DNA of 64,000 nucleotides from [Phormidium] sp. LEGE 05292 (GTDB lineage: Bacteria; Cyanobacteriota; Cyanobacteriia; Cyanobacteriales; Aerosakkonemataceae), in contig NZ_JADEWG010000019.1 of NCBI RefSeq assembly GCF_015207735.1, positions 1 through 64,000 of the forward strand. Direction: 5' to 3'. A program made the translations under genes and the position numbers. The notes below the pieces were generated by a model, which did no database searches, was not told the origin of the DNA, and saw nothing but the letters and a program-made list of their open reading frames with translations. Of the stretch, positions 36,308 to 45,486 are shown in pieces. Each line of letters starts with the position of its first letter. The stretch's first letter is position 1.

Positions 36308-37290
36308 TTAATTTTACTTCCTCCCTGCCTCTTTGCGCTTCTACTCGTGTCAGCATTATTGGTGCGGGTAAAGTTGGTAGTACTCTGGCGCAGCGCATTG
36401 CCGAGAAAAATTTAGCGGATGTGGTGTTGCTGGATATAGTGGCAGGGATGCCTCAAGGTATTGCTTTAGATTTAACCCAGGCGAGGGGAATTGAACAGCA
36501 CGACTGTCGAATTATTGGCACGAATGATTACGCAGATACGGCAAATTCCGATATTGTGGTGATTACTGCGGGACTTCCACGCAAGCCTGGGATGACTCGC
36601 GATGATTTGATGCGAACTAATGCTCAAATTGTCGTGGAAGCGGTGCAAAGATCGATCGCACATTCCCCCAATGCCATTTTGATTGTAATCACCAATCCCC
36701 TAGATGTGATGACTTATTTGGCATGGCAAGCTAGTGGACTTCCTAGTAATAAAGTAATGGGAATGGCGGGAGTTTTAGATTCAGCCAGATTCCAAACTTT
36801 TATCGCAATGGAATTAGGAGTTGCCATTACTGATATTACCACAACGGTATTAGGAGGACACGGGGATTTAATGGTTCCTTTACCTCGCTATTCTACCGTT
36901 AGTGGCGTGCCAATTACCGAAATCATGGAGTCAGAAACCATTGAACGGTTAATTAAAAGAACTCGCAACGGCGGCGGAGAAATTGTGGAATTAATGCGAA
37001 CTGGAGGTGCTTATTTTGCTCCGGCTTCTGCTACTGCTTTAATGGTAGAGTCAATTTTGTATAACCAGTCGCGTGTAGTTCCTGCTTGCGCTTATCTGCA
37101 AGGTGAATATGGTTTAAAAGACATTTATATTGGCGTTCCTTGCCGTTTGGGATGTGCGGGTGTGGAAAGTATTGTGGAGTTGAATCTCACAGAAGCAGAA
37201 CTTTCCGCTTTGCATATTTCAGCGGAATCTGTGCGCCAAAATGTTCACCACGCGAAGGAGATGTTAGCTGCTGTAGCTAAGGTTAATTAA
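36304..37290 (+). CDS. mdh: Malate dehydrogenase (lactate dehydrogenase-like)
   Basis: Interconverts malate and oxaloacetate with NAD(H). The 328-residue protein has the Rossmann motif [47 protein letters not shown] and [16 protein letters not shown], where the His is the catalytic base. This is the lactate-dehydrogenase-like malate dehydrogenase form. Its ATG overlaps the ndhO stop (ATGA), so translation is coupled. A strong Rho-independent terminator follows. Confidence 0.95.
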   Translation: MINFTSSLPLCASTRVSIIGAGKVGSTLAQRIAEKNLADVVLLDIVAGMPQGIALDLTQARGIEQHDCRIIGTNDYADTANSDIVVITAGLPRKPGMTRDDLMRTNAQIVVEAVQRSIAHSPNAILIVITNPLDVMTYLAWQASGLPSNKVMGMAGVLDSARFQTFIAMELGVAITDITTTVLGGHGDLMVPLPRYSTVSGVPITEIMESETIERLIKRTRNGGGEIVELMRTGGAYFAPASATALMVESILYNQSRVVPACAYLQGEYGLKDIYIGVPCRLGCAGVESIVELNLTEAELSALHISAESVRQNVHHAKEMLAAVAKVN

Positions 37291-37316
37291 TCGGTTTTTG
37301 TTGATGATTTTTTTGG

Positions 37317-37346
37317 AAAGAGCGATCGAAATATCGCTCTTTTTTG
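37317..37346 (+). terminator. Rho-independent terminator after mdh
   Basis: AAAGAGCGAT and ATCGCTCTTT pair exactly around CGAAAT, followed by a run of T on the + strand. Position, 26 bases after the mdh stop, fits the end of the ndhO-mdh transcript. Confidence 0.85.
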
Positions 37347-37369
37347 TTTGTCATTTCTTCAATTATCCT

Positions 37370-37433
37370 GTAGGGATACGGCATCATTAAAATCTCACTC
37401 TAAACCAATATATTTATGATGCCGTGTCCCTAC
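37370..37433. repeat. Inverted repeat GTAGGGAT ... GTGTCCCTAC, second copy
   Basis: Sister of 25520-25583: the arms GTAGGGATACGGCATCAT and ATGATGCCGTGTCCCTAC match that copy, with a differing centre. Lies between mdh and the TA pair. Confidence 0.8.
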
Positions 37434-37550
37434 TGATGCGATCGCACAAATTGAACCAGAACCTAAAAGCATAGATTAAAATATACTCAGCGATCAGTAA
37501 TCTTTTAATTTGCTAAAGTATGATGTATTAGCAGGAAGGAAACATAAATT

Positions 37551-37874
37551 ATGACAGCCAAAATTTATTCTGTAAATGCCAACGAAACTGCTTCTTTGCG
37601 AGGTATACCAGTACCGGATTCATTCTATAAAGATCATCCACAATGGGATAATGCCAGCGTGAAAATTGAGGTGTTATCTGACAACACTCTACTAGTAAGG
37701 TTAGTGTCTGAAGATGAAGATAATGAAGAAGAAGAAGACCCCAAAATGCTGCGACTATTCCTAGATGCGCTGATGGCAGATGTGATTAAAGATCCTTCTA
37801 TTCTTGTGCCTTATACAGAGGAGATGAAAGCGGAAGAAGATGCTCTTTTAGAGGGAGTTACATTAGACCCATGA
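37551..37874 (+). CDS. Putative antitoxin of a YhaV-type toxin-antitoxin pair
   Basis: A 107-residue acidic protein (EDEDNEEEEDPK, residues ~50-62) with a beta-strand-rich N-terminus (KIYSVNANETASLRGIPVPD, VKIEVLSDNTLLVRL) that could be an SpoVT/AbrB-like DNA-binding fold. Its stop overlaps the start of the following gene by 4 bases (ATGA), the layout of a type II antitoxin-toxin pair. The antitoxin does not look like PrlF itself. Likely represses its own operon and binds the toxin; this is inference from gene order. Confidence 0.7.
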   Translation: MTAKIYSVNANETASLRGIPVPDSFYKDHPQWDNASVKIEVLSDNTLLVRLVSEDEDNEEEEDPKMLRLFLDALMADVIKDPSILVPYTEEMKAEEDALLEGVTLDP

Positions 37875-38380
37875 CTCATCTAATTTCGCATGGGTGGAAT
37901 ATCCGCTTCCACCCTTTATTCAGCAAGCAAAGATTGGATCTAGTTAATAATGTTAAGAAAATCAAAGATCGATTATCGGATGAAAAAGAATATCGATCGC
38001 ATCCACAAGTTAAGCTATTTTTAGCAGTTAGGCAGGGATATTTAGAACATATTCCTTCAGATCCTTTTTCTCTTCGTTTCGCCCTTAAAGATGACCTGCG
38101 GAGATATAGTCGTCTGAAAGGGATGGGTCTACCAAACAGGTATCGACTGTTTTTTAGAGTATACCAACAGGAAGAACAAAAAGAAATAGTTATCTTATGG
38201 TTAGGTTATCCCCGGAAAGAGGGAGATAAAAATGATTGTTATGCGGTTTTTCAAAAGATGGTTTTGAATGGCACGTTTCCGGCAAGTATGCAGGAATTAA
38301 TTGAGCAATGTGAAATAGGAAATGGGATAATAGAGGCGACAGATGAGGGTGGAAAAGACGAGATTGGGGATAACAAATAG
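37871..38380 (+). CDS. YhaV-family toxin
   Basis: A 169-residue protein with the features of YhaV, a translation-linked ribonuclease toxin. It shows the N-terminal GWNIRFHPLFSKQRLDLV, the central HPQVKLFLAVRQGYLEHIP, RYSRLKGMGLPNRYRLFFRV, then VILWLGYPRKEGDKNDCYAVF and the C-terminal QKMVLNGTFPASMQEL. It starts 4 bases before the antitoxin stop. A ~20-residue acidic C-terminal tail (IEATDEGGKDEIGDNK) extends beyond YhaV. Confidence 0.85.
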   Translation: MTHLISHGWNIRFHPLFSKQRLDLVNNVKKIKDRLSDEKEYRSHPQVKLFLAVRQGYLEHIPSDPFSLRFALKDDLRRYSRLKGMGLPNRYRLFFRVYQQEEQKEIVILWLGYPRKEGDKNDCYAVFQKMVLNGTFPASMQELIEQCEIGNGIIEATDEGGKDEIGDNK

Positions 38381-38449
38381 GAAGTGTTTTTTTTATCATA
38401 ATAGTGAATTAGCACGTATCGCCCTAAAATCTTATTCAAGAGGTAAGCA

Positions 38450-39091
38450 ATGATTACCACTAAATTACAAACTGACACCTGGGTAGTAACAAGTTGGGAT
38501 GAATTCATCCAAACTTCTGAAAATCCTGCTTATCAAAAAGCCAAATGCTACTACCATAATGGAAAAATGAGGATTGAAACAATGGGAGTTGGGCCAAATC
38601 ACGCCAAAGATCATGGAATTATTTTTTTGGCAGTTAGTCTATTCTGCATTGCCAAAGCGATCGCTGTCAACGGACTAGATAATTGTAGCTACCAAAAAAC
38701 AGGTGTCAGAGAAGCACAACCAGATATATCTTATTATGTGGCAGAGCGATCGCAATTAGCACCAACTGGAAGCACCGTAGTTAATTTAGATAACGTTCCA
38801 TCGCCAGATTTAGTAATTGAAATTGCTGATACAAGTTTAGCTGATGATTTAGGTCAAAAACGTTTACTTTACGAAGAATTAGAAGTGGCTGAATACTGGG
38901 TAGTAGACGTTCAAAATGCCCAAATTATTGCTTTTGCGATTATCGCCAATAATGGTAGTAGACGGATTACTCGATCGGAAATTTTACCGGGATTACCCAT
39001 TTCTTTGTTAGAGGAAGCTTTACAGCGCAGTCGCGAAGAAAATCAAGCACAGGTTGGTGCTTGGTTATTAGCACAATTTCAGCAATTATAA
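38450..39091 (+). CDS. Uma2 family (DUF820) restriction-endonuclease-like protein
   Basis: A 213-residue Uma2 protein, a PD-(D/E)XK nuclease-like family expanded in cyanobacteria. The strand/helix set NPAYQKAKCYYHNGKMRIET, QPDISYYV (aspartate of the core), PSPDLVIEIADTSL and YEELEVAEYWVVDV carries the expected nuclease residues D, E and the following hydrophobic strand. Function remains unknown, although members are often near toxin-antitoxin or mobile loci, as here. ATG 38450 fits the family start. Confidence 0.88.
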   Translation: MITTKLQTDTWVVTSWDEFIQTSENPAYQKAKCYYHNGKMRIETMGVGPNHAKDHGIIFLAVSLFCIAKAIAVNGLDNCSYQKTGVREAQPDISYYVAERSQLAPTGSTVVNLDNVPSPDLVIEIADTSLADDLGQKRLLYEELEVAEYWVVDVQNAQIIAFAIIANNGSRRITRSEILPGLPISLLEEALQRSREENQAQVGAWLLAQFQQL

Positions 39092-39403
39092 ATTCGATCG
39101 CAAAAATAGAATAAGAACGCCAATGAGTTACAATCTGTTTATCCTCTCAGTAGTTGAGAAAATTGTTTAAGAGTAGCTTTAGAATTATAGAATGCGATCG
39201 TCTTTCTCTTGGTTTTTGAGCCATAATTGATCGCCACTGTTAATGGTAATTAAGTTTATTTTACAACTTTGCGATCGCTCTCGTAACTTTAATATTTTGG
39301 AAAGTGCGATTGCAGAATTTTTTATATTATAATATGCCTAGCAATATATTTGAAAATAAAATATATTTCTTTTATATAAATATCATGGAAATTAGAGTAA
39401 TTG
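39092..39403. other. AT-rich gap before the truncated genes
   Basis: No gene is supported in this 312-bp AT-rich stretch. It ends in a TATATAAATAT-like tract preceding the ORF at 39404. Confidence 0.4.
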
Positions 39404-39670
39404 ATGAAAAAGGTAATAAAAGGTTTAGCAAATTGGAGTATTCCTGCTATATTGGGCGGTTTGGTTACTCTCGGAGTTACTCAATTTCAAAATTTCGATA
39501 AAGAATATTTGCATGAGCTTATAGATCAGCTTTCTGAATGGAATTCGCGGCTATACAAACAAAACCCGCCTACGCGGGTTAAAACTCTTGAGTCCGCGCA
39601 GGCGGACTTGGTTTTTATAGATGCGAATTCCATTCGCCCAATATTATTTTCTAACACTCCTTTATCGTAA
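39404..39670 (+). CDS. Small membrane protein, C-terminus overrun by a palindromic element
   Basis: Residues 1-49 start MKKVIKGLANWSIPAILGGL and include a hydrophobic helix (PAILGGLVTLGVTQF) followed by KEYLHELIDQLSEW. Beyond about residue 45, from 39536, the frame reads through the palindromic element (NPPTRVKTLESAQADLV), which is unlikely to be natural protein. The coding part is therefore probably truncated. I do not recognise the family. Start ATG 39404 has no clear ribosome-binding site. Confidence 0.4.
   Translation: MKKVIKGLANWSIPAILGGLVTLGVTQFQNFDKEYLHELIDQLSEWNSRLYKQNPPTRVKTLESAQADLVFIDANSIRPILFSNTPLS
39535..39636. repeat. Palindromic element with GAATGGAATTCGC ends and two internal hairpins
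   Basis: The ends GAATGGAATTCGCGGCTATA and TATAGATGCGAATTCCATTC are imperfect inverted copies. Inside are two perfect hairpins, AACCCGCCTACGCGGGTT and AGTCCGCGCAGGCGGACT. The ~100-bp size and structure are those of a non-autonomous MITE-like repeat. It sits between two truncated genes. Confidence 0.85.
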
Positions 39671-39813
39671 GCTATTCTCCAAGCTCTCCCATCTCCCACA
39701 TCTGCCATTAATGCTTTAAAAGTTTCCCATCTCACACCGTTCATAACAATGGTGGGGGGTGAGGCGACTTGCGGTTGGGGAAAATTTGCATCTACAATTG
39801 TTTGCACATTCAT
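39640..39813 (-). pseudogene. Truncated Uma2 (DUF820) gene remnant
   Basis: On the - strand the frame begins at ATG 39813 and reads MNVQTIVDANFPQPQ, then MNGVRWETFKALMADVGD and GRAWRIAYDKGVLEN. These are the N-terminal ~50 residues of the Uma2 family. It ends abruptly at the palindromic element (39535-39636), so the nuclease core is lost. Probably a remnant. Confidence 0.8.
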
Positions 39814-39897
39814 TTTTGCTATTGCTCCTGTACTCACTAATTTTGCAAAATAGATTAAGCTTTATATCCTGTTCTGGCAAACCTCTTAGTTTATATT

Positions 39898-42800
39898 ATG
39901 AGTAGTTCTTTCCTCCAACGTCTTCACAGTCCCGATCGTCCTGTCATCGTTTTCGATGGCGCAATGGGAACCAACTTACAAACGCAAAACCTCACCGCCG
40001 CCGACTTTGGAGGGCCAGAATATGAGGGATGTAATGAGTATTTAGTCCACACTAAACCGGAAGCAGTTGCGAAAGTACACGCTGACTTTCTCGCTGCTGG
40101 CGCGGATGTGATTGAAACTGATACTTTTGGCGGAACTTCTGTCGTATTGGCGGAATATGATTTGGCGGATAAAGCGTACTATCTCAACAAAACTGCTGCT
40201 GAACTTGCTAAAAGTGTCGCCAATGAATTTTCTACTCCAGAAAAACCTCGTTTTGTTGCAGGTTCAATGGGTCCCGGAACTAAGTTACCAACATTGGGAC
40301 ATATTGATTTTGACACATTGAAAAACGCTTTTGTCGAACAGGCAGAAGGGCTTTTTGATGGTGGCGTTGACTTGTTCATTGTGGAAACTTGTCAAGATGT
40401 GCTGCAAATTAAGGCGGCGTTGAATGGCATTGAAGAGGTGTTTCGCAAAAAAGGCGATCGCCGTCCGATCATGGTTTCGGTGACAATGGAAACTACGGGA
40501 ACTATGCTGGTAGGTTCTGATATCAGCGCAGTTTTGACAATTTTGCAACCTTACCCGATCGATATTCTCGGTCTAAATTGTGCAACTGGGCCCGATCGCA
40601 TGGCAGAACATATCAAATATCTTTGCCAAAGTTCGCCCTTCGTGGTTTCTTGCATTCCCAACGCCGGGTTGCCGGAAAATGTCGGCGGTCATGCACATTA
40701 TAAACTTACGCCGATCGAACTACGCATGGCGTTGATGAAGTTTGTCGAAGATTGGGGTGTGCAAGTAATTGGCGGTTGTTGCGGTACTCGTCCCGAACAC
40801 ATTGCACAGTTGGCAGAAATTGGTAAATCTCTGCAACCAAAGGAACGTGATTTTAATTACGAACACTCAGCAGCATCAATTTATACTGCACAGCCTTACG
40901 AGCAAGATAACTCATTTTTGATTGTTGGCGAACGCCTCAATGCTAGCGGTTCTAAGAAATGCCGTGACTTGCTAAACGCTGAAGATTGGGATGGGTTGGT
41001 CGCTTTGGCGAAAGCTCAAGTCAAGGAAGGGGCGCACGTCCTCGATGTCAACGTCGATTATGTTGGTCGGGACGGTGTGCGGGATATGCGGGAATTGGCA
41101 TCAAGGCTGGTAACAAATGTGACTTTGCCTTTGATGTTGGATTCGACCGAATGGGAAAAAATGGAAGCGGGGCTGAAAGTTGCCGGGGGTAAATGTATAC
41201 TTAATTCGACTAACTATGAAGATGGCGAAGAACGTTTCTTTAAGGTTTTAGAGTTAGCGAAAAAGTATGGTGCGGGAGTAGTAATTGGAACAATTGATGA
41301 AGAAGGAATGGCGCGAACTGCTGATAAGAAATTCCAAATTGCTCAACGTGCTTATCGTCAAGCTGTAGAATATGGTATCCCACCAGAAGAGATCTTTTTC
41401 GACACTTTAGCATTGCCCATTTCTACCGGGATTGAAGAAGATCGGGCAAATGGTAAAGCGACAATTGAATCTATTCGGCGCATTCGGGAAGAATTACCCG
41501 GTTGTCATATTTTATTAGGGGTTTCTAATGTTTCTTTCGGTTTAAATCCGGCGGCGAGAATTGTCCTCAATTCCATGTTTTTGCATGAAGCGATGGCGGT
41601 GGGAATGGATGCGGCAATTGTTAGCGCCAGCAAGATTTTACCCTTGGCAAAAATTGAACCGGAACATCAAGAAGTTTGCCAGAAATTGATTTACGATGAA
41701 CGGGAATTTGATGGTGATATTTGTGTTTACGATCCTTTGGCGGTGTTAACTAAGCTGTTTGAAGGGAAGACTACTAAGCGCGATCGATCTGAGGATGCCA
41801 ATCTCCCCATTGAAGAACGTTTGAAACGTCACATCATCGACGGCGAACGTATTGGGTTAGAGGATGCTTTAGCCAAAGCATTAGAACAATATAAACCCTT
41901 AGAAATCATCAATACTTTCTTATTAGATGGCATGAAAGTTGTTGGCGATTTATTTGGTTCTGGACAAATGCAATTACCTTTCGTTTTGCAATCTGCGGAA
42001 ACAATGAAAGCAGCAGTTGCTTACTTAGAACCAATGATGGAAAAGCAAGAATCTGGCAATAATTCTAAGGGAACTGTGGTAATTGCCACTGTGAAAGGTG
42101 ATGTTCACGATATTGGGAAAAACTTGGTTGATATCATCCTTTCTAATAACGGTTACAAAGTGGTGAATTTGGGAATTAAGCAACCAGTTGATAACATCAT
42201 TGAAGCTTTCCAAGAACATAAAGCTGATTGCATTGCCATGAGTGGTTTGCTGGTGAAATCTACTGCTTTTATGAAGGAGAATTTGGAGGTTTTCAACGAA
42301 CGAGGAATCACCGTTCCGGTAATTTTAGGTGGTGCGGCGTTAACTCCGAAGTTTGTCCATGAAGATTGTCAGAATACTTACAAAGGTAAGGTGATTTACG
42401 GCAAAGATGCCTTTGCAGATTTGCATTTTATGGATAAGTTAATGCCTGCGAAAGTTGCGGGGAATTGGGATGATTTGAAGGGGTTTTTGGATGAGTTAGA
42501 AACCGCAGATGCACGCAGATTAACGCAGATGGAAGAGAAGTCTGCTAAGTCTAATGGTAAGGTTGGATCTGAGGAACGAAAAGAGGTTGATACTAGGCGT
42601 TCTGAGGCGGTTGCTGTTGATATTGAACGTCCGATTCCGCCTTTTTGGGGTACGCAACTTTTGCTGTCGGAAGAGATTCCAATAGAAGAGGTTTTTGGGT
42701 ATTTGGATTTGCAAGCTTTGATTGCTGGGCAATGGCAATTCCGCAAACCAAAGGATCAGTCACGGGAAGAATATGACCAGTTTTTGGCTGAAAAAGTTTA

Positions 42801-43455
42801 CCCGATTTTAGAACATTGGAAGCAGCGAGTTGTTGAGGAGAATTTGTTGCATCCACAGCTGATTTATGGTTATTTCCCTTGTCAAAGTGAGGGGAATTCT
42901 TTGCATATTTATGATTGGGAGAATTTGAACCACGAAGACACGAAGGACACGAAGAAAGAGATAGCGAAGTTTGATTTTCCTCGGCAGAAATCTGGGCGGC
43001 GTTTGTGTATTGCTGATTTCTTTGCGCCTGTGGAAGGTGGGAAGGTTGATGTGTTTCCGATGCAGGCGGTAACTGTGGGGAATATTGCGACGGAGTTTGC
43101 ACAGAAGTTATTTGCAGATAATCAATATACTGATTATTTGTATTTTCATGGTTTGGCGGTGCAAACTGCGGAAGCTTTGGCGGAATGGGTACACGCCAGA
43201 ATTCGCCGGGAGTTAGGTTTTGTAGGGGAAGAACCGGATAATATTCGTGATATTTTGGCGCAAAGATATCGCGGTTCTCGTTACAGTTTTGGTTATCCTG
43301 CTTGTCCAAATATTCAGGATCAATATAAGCAGTTGGAGTTGTTAGGAACTGAACGAATCAAACTGTTTATGGATGAGAGTGAACAGCTTTATCCTGAACA
43401 GTCTACGACTGCGATTATTACTTATCATCCGGTTGCGAAATACTTCACTGCTTAA
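39898..43455 (+). CDS. metH: Cobalamin-dependent methionine synthase, with two in-frame repeat insertions
   Basis: Transfers a methyl group from 5-methyltetrahydrofolate through cobalamin to homocysteine. The 1185-residue protein has the homocysteine-binding domain ([15 protein letters not shown] with zinc-binding Cys), the pterin domain ([11 protein letters not shown]-type: [16 protein letters not shown]), the B12 cap, the B12-binding domain ([15 protein letters not shown], where His is the cobalt ligand) and the C-terminal activation domain ([18 protein letters not shown]). Two segments are foreign: [13 protein letters not shown] (about residues 866-878) and [12 protein letters not shown] (about 1009-1022). 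They are translations of intergenic repeats. Both lie in the linker or surface loop near the activation domain. Confidence 0.96.
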   Translation: MSSSFLQRLHSPDRPVIVFDGAMGTNLQTQNLTAADFGGPEYEGCNEYLVHTKPEAVAKVHADFLAAGADVIETDTFGGTSVVLAEYDLADKAYYLNKTAAELAKSVANEFSTPEKPRFVAGSMGPGTKLPTLGHIDFDTLKNAFVEQAEGLFDGGVDLFIVETCQDVLQIKAALNGIEEVFRKKGDRRPIMVSVTMETTGTMLVGSDISAVLTILQPYPIDILGLNCATGPDRMAEHIKYLCQSSPFVVSCIPNAGLPENVGGHAHYKLTPIELRMALMKFVEDWGVQVIGGCCGTRPEHIAQLAEIGKSLQPKERDFNYEHSAASIYTAQPYEQDNSFLIVGERLNASGSKKCRDLLNAEDWDGLVALAKAQVKEGAHVLDVNVDYVGRDGVRDMRELASRLVTNVTLPLMLDSTEWEKMEAGLKVAGGKCILNSTNYEDGEERFFKVLELAKKYGAGVVIGTIDEEGMARTADKKFQIAQRAYRQAVEYGIPPEEIFFDTLALPISTGIEEDRANGKATIESIRRIREELPGCHILLGVSNVSFGLNPAARIVLNSMFLHEAMAVGMDAAIVSASKILPLAKIEPEHQEVCQKLIYDEREFDGDICVYDPLAVLTKLFEGKTTKRDRSEDANLPIEERLKRHIIDGERIGLEDALAKALEQYKPLEIINTFLLDGMKVVGDLFGSGQMQLPFVLQSAETMKAAVAYLEPMMEKQESGNNSKGTVVIATVKGDVHDIGKNLVDIILSNNGYKVVNLGIKQPVDNIIEAFQEHKADCIAMSGLLVKSTAFMKENLEVFNERGITVPVILGGAALTPKFVHEDCQNTYKGKVIYGKDAFADLHFMDKLMPAKVAGNWDDLKGFLDELETADARRLTQMEEKSAKSNGKVGSEERKEVDTRRSEAVAVDIERPIPPFWGTQLLLSEEIPIEEVFGYLDLQALIAGQWQFRKPKDQSREEYDQFLAEKVYPILEHWKQRVVEENLLHPQLIYGYFPCQSEGNSLHIYDWENLNHEDTKDTKKEIAKFDFPRQKSGRRLCIADFFAPVEGGKVDVFPMQAVTVGNIATEFAQKLFADNQYTDYLYFHGLAVQTAEALAEWVHARIRRELGFVGEEPDNIRDILAQRYRGSRYSFGYPACPNIQDQYKQLELLGTERIKLFMDESEQLYPEQSTTAIITYHPVAKYFTA
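42498..42532 (+). repeat. In-frame AACCGCAGATGCACGCAGAT repeat inside metH
   Basis: The segment AACCGCAGATGCACGCAGAT followed by TAACGCAGATGGAAG encodes [11 protein letters not shown]. It matches the intergenic repeat at 6149-6190 (AACCGCAGATGCACG, ACGCAGAT). It lies in the linker after the B12 domain. Confidence 0.8.
42927..42960 (+). repeat. In-frame AACCACGAAGACACGAAGGA repeat inside metH
   Basis: The segment AACCACGAAGACACGAAGGA and CACGAAGAAAGAG encodes [11 protein letters not shown]. It matches the intergenic GAACCACG...GACACGAAGGACACGAAG tract at 32415-32490. It is in the activation domain region between IYDWEN and [17 protein letters not shown]. Confidence 0.85.
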
Positions 43456-43478
43456 TTAGCTAGTTGAAATCGCAATCT

Positions 43479-43506
43479 GTAGAGACGTTATATATAACGT
43501 CTCTAC
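43479..43506. repeat. Palindrome GTAGAGACGTTATA / TATAACGTCTCTAC
   Basis: A perfect 28-bp palindrome shortly after the metH stop, sister of the one at 8869-8896. Could form a hairpin at the transcript end. It may simply be a dispersed repeat. Confidence 0.75.
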
Positions 43507-43564
43507 AAAATTTTGAATTAAAGATACTATTTGTATTTGTAGTATTATGTTTTTGTATTCGATA

Positions 43565-43930
43565 TTAATGCTCGATTATAACTGTTCTAACTTGATCTTC
43601 AGTTGCAGCATTATTTATCGTATTGTTTGCGGTTAGATGATTTTTTACTTTCAACTTTAGAGGTTCTGTAATCAATAAACCGTCTATTTCCTTGAGAAGA
43701 GATTCCACAGATTCTTTTTTGCTACGTTCTGTGTAGATGGCAATAAGTACCGCGTCAACACCATATTCTGCGATCGCATCTCCTAAAAGAGTTACTAAAC
43801 CGAACATACCTATGCCAAGAAGTATGACAAAAGTTTCTCCCAGAGTTAAGATTGCGACGACTACCGCTACGATCGCAGAACCTAAATACAACCCTGTAAG
43901 TTTTTTGATAATTTTGTCTAGTTCCATCAT
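43565..43930 (-). CDS. Small membrane protein of unknown function
   Basis: A 121-residue protein with two adjacent hydrophobic helices (LYLGSAIVAVVVAILTL and FVILLGIGMFGLVTLLGDAIA) near the N-terminus and a charged cytosolic tail (TERSKKESVESLLKEIDGLL ... LKVKNHLTANNTINN). No family is recognised. It is convergent with metH and divergent from the PEBP gene. Confidence 0.65.
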   Translation of the reverse strand: MMELDKIIKKLTGLYLGSAIVAVVVAILTLGETFVILLGIGMFGLVTLLGDAIAEYGVDAVLIAIYTERSKKESVESLLKEIDGLLITEPLKLKVKNHLTANNTINNAATEDQVRTVIIEH

Positions 43931-44010
43931 AATTCTCCTATAACTTTATATTGTAGTTTGAAATGCTAGCGTAATTTTAGCACTTCTACCCATATAATGA
44001 GAAAATATTT

Positions 44011-44607
44011 ATGTCTACTCCGATCGCACGTCGAATCTTCCTACAACACAGTATTAATTTACTTGGATTAGTAGGACTTTCCCTAGCAAGTTGCAGCCCT
44101 ATCAATAATCCTTCAACTAATAGTCAATTACCACCAAAGGTGAAAACTATGAAACTTGAAAGTGATGCTTTTTCCGCTAACAGTATGATTCCATCTAAAT
44201 ATACTTGCGATGGTCGAGATTTTTCGCCTCCATTGAAATGGGATGCACCACCGACAGGAACACAAAGTTTAGCTTTAATTGTTGACGATCCAGATGCACC
44301 AATGAAAACTTTTGTTCATTGGGTGCTTTACGATTTACCCCCGGAAATTACTAGTTTACCAGAAGCAATTCCCGGTGATGCAACGCTAGCAGATGGAGGT
44401 ACTCAGGGGAAAAGTGATTTCGGTAAATTGGGTTATGGTGGCCCTTGTCCGCCTAGCGGTACGCACCGTTATTTTTTCAAATTGTACGCTCTCGATCGCA
44501 CTTTGGAATTAGCATCAGGTGCGACTAAAGAACAATTGGAAGCAGCGATGAATGGTCATATTTTGGCAGCAGCAGAATTAATCGGTTTTTATTCGCGTCA
44601 AAGGTAA
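44011..44607 (+). CDS. YbhB/YbcL family PEBP lipoprotein
   Basis: A 198-residue phosphatidylethanolamine-binding-protein family member. The N-terminus MSTPIARRIFLQHS continues to LGLVGLSLASCS, a lipobox-like end to a signal with twin arginine, so it is likely a Tat-exported or lipid-anchored protein. The PEBP core includes KYTCDGRDFSPPLKWDAPP, LIVDDPDAPMKTFVHWVLYD and YGGPCPPSGTHRYFFKLYAL, all conserved. Function in bacteria is unknown. Confidence 0.9.
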   Translation: MSTPIARRIFLQHSINLLGLVGLSLASCSPINNPSTNSQLPPKVKTMKLESDAFSANSMIPSKYTCDGRDFSPPLKWDAPPTGTQSLALIVDDPDAPMKTFVHWVLYDLPPEITSLPEAIPGDATLADGGTQGKSDFGKLGYGGPCPPSGTHRYFFKLYALDRTLELASGATKEQLEAAMNGHILAAAELIGFYSRQR

Positions 44608-44667
44608 TTTTTTCTGCGGTTGTTGAGTAAGATAGTAATCAAAAAGCACCTTTTTTAAGGTGCTAAT

Positions 44668-44733
44668 AATTATGGAGAAAGTCAGATGGCAGAACTGAGA
44701 ATTATCTGCTTGCAGATTGTTTTTGATGCTTGA
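44668..44733 (+). pseudogene. Truncated duplicate of the 5' end of the following TA gene
   Basis: GGAGAAAGTCAG then ATGGCAGAACTGAGAATTAT (from 44686) resembles the leader and start of the gene at 44782 (AGAAAGTAAG then ATGGCAGAACTAAAGATTAT). The frame stops after 15 codons (MAELRIICLQIVFDA, TGA at 44731-44733). It could be a decayed duplicate or a short upstream peptide that affects translation of the operon. Confidence 0.65.
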
Positions 44734-44781
44734 TTAACAGTTATGTATAATAGAAAAACAGAGCAATAATGAGAAAGTAAG

Positions 44782-45072
44782 ATGGCAGAACTAAAGATTA
44801 TTTGCGAGTATCCAGACTCGTTAAAGCAATTCATAGAGGAAGCGCTGTCACAAAGAATTGCGTCGCTTAAAGATGGAATTCGACGTACTGAAGAACGCAT
44901 TAACGAATTTGAAGGCAAATATCAAATGTCTACAGAAGAGTTTTTGTTTCAGTATGAAAATGATCAAATTCAGGAAACTCTTGAAATAGATGAGTGGATT
45001 GGGGAATCTTTGATGTTGAAAGGACTACAAAAAGATTTAGATACATTGAGAGGAATTGAGTTTGTTAATTGA
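44782..45072 (+). CDS. Putative antitoxin of a TumE-type pair
   Basis: A 96-residue protein predicted to be mostly helical and charged (LKDGIRRTEERINEFEGKYQ), without a recognised DNA-binding motif. It overlaps the next gene and is followed by a TumE-like protein, which suggests a partner role. Identity is inferred only from gene order. The start ATG 44782 carries AGAAAGTAAG ahead. Confidence 0.65.
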   Translation: MAELKIICEYPDSLKQFIEEALSQRIASLKDGIRRTEERINEFEGKYQMSTEEFLFQYENDQIQETLEIDEWIGESLMLKGLQKDLDTLRGIEFVN

Positions 45073-45445
45073 GGAATATTTTCAGGAAGTTCGCAACATT
45101 ATTGCAGCCTGCTTGGTAGTGCAATTAAGCAATGTCAATTATGAAAGTCGAAGTATTTATAGAGGCTTCATTCGGGGAGAATTAAAATTTTCGGATGATT
45201 CGGTTCTTTACCTACGTGAATTTGTTGATGTGAAAACAATTATCGATCGGGAAATGTACTCATATCATTACGAAAATCCCTCGAAAGATATGATTTTTCG
45301 CTATGACAATACCAGGCATCACAAAAAATTGAATCTGCCAAATTATCCCCATCATAAACATGATGGTAGTGAAGATAATGTAATCTCGTCAAATACGCCT
45401 ATGTTGGCAGATGTCTTGGATGAGATTGCGGGATTGTTGGGATAA
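45062..45445 (+). CDS. TumE/DUF6516 family toxin-like protein
   Basis: A protein of ~127 residues with features of the TumE family of type II toxin-like proteins: the strand YRGFIRGELKFSDDSVLYLR, a central REFVDVKTIIDREMYSYHYE, MIFRYDNTRHHKKLNLPNYP and HHKHDGSEDNV with conserved histidines. It overlaps the preceding gene. TTG 45062 is preferred over TTG 45056 because AGAGGA lies ~8 bases ahead; both are non-ATG. Biochemical action is not known to me. Confidence 0.75.
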   Translation: MLIEEYFQEVRNIIAACLVVQLSNVNYESRSIYRGFIRGELKFSDDSVLYLREFVDVKTIIDREMYSYHYENPSKDMIFRYDNTRHHKKLNLPNYPHHKHDGSEDNVISSNTPMLADVLDEIAGLLG

Positions 45446-45486
45446 TTATACTCCCTACAATAACCACTACTTACCCTTTCTAAATT

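Noticed and set aside
39304-39501. 65-codon + strand frame overlapping the small membrane protein
   Set aside because: The alternative frame starting at 39404 has a membrane helix and better composition.
42593-43309. 238-codon frame opposite metH
   Set aside because: Antisense to metH, which has full domain support; no recognisable domain.
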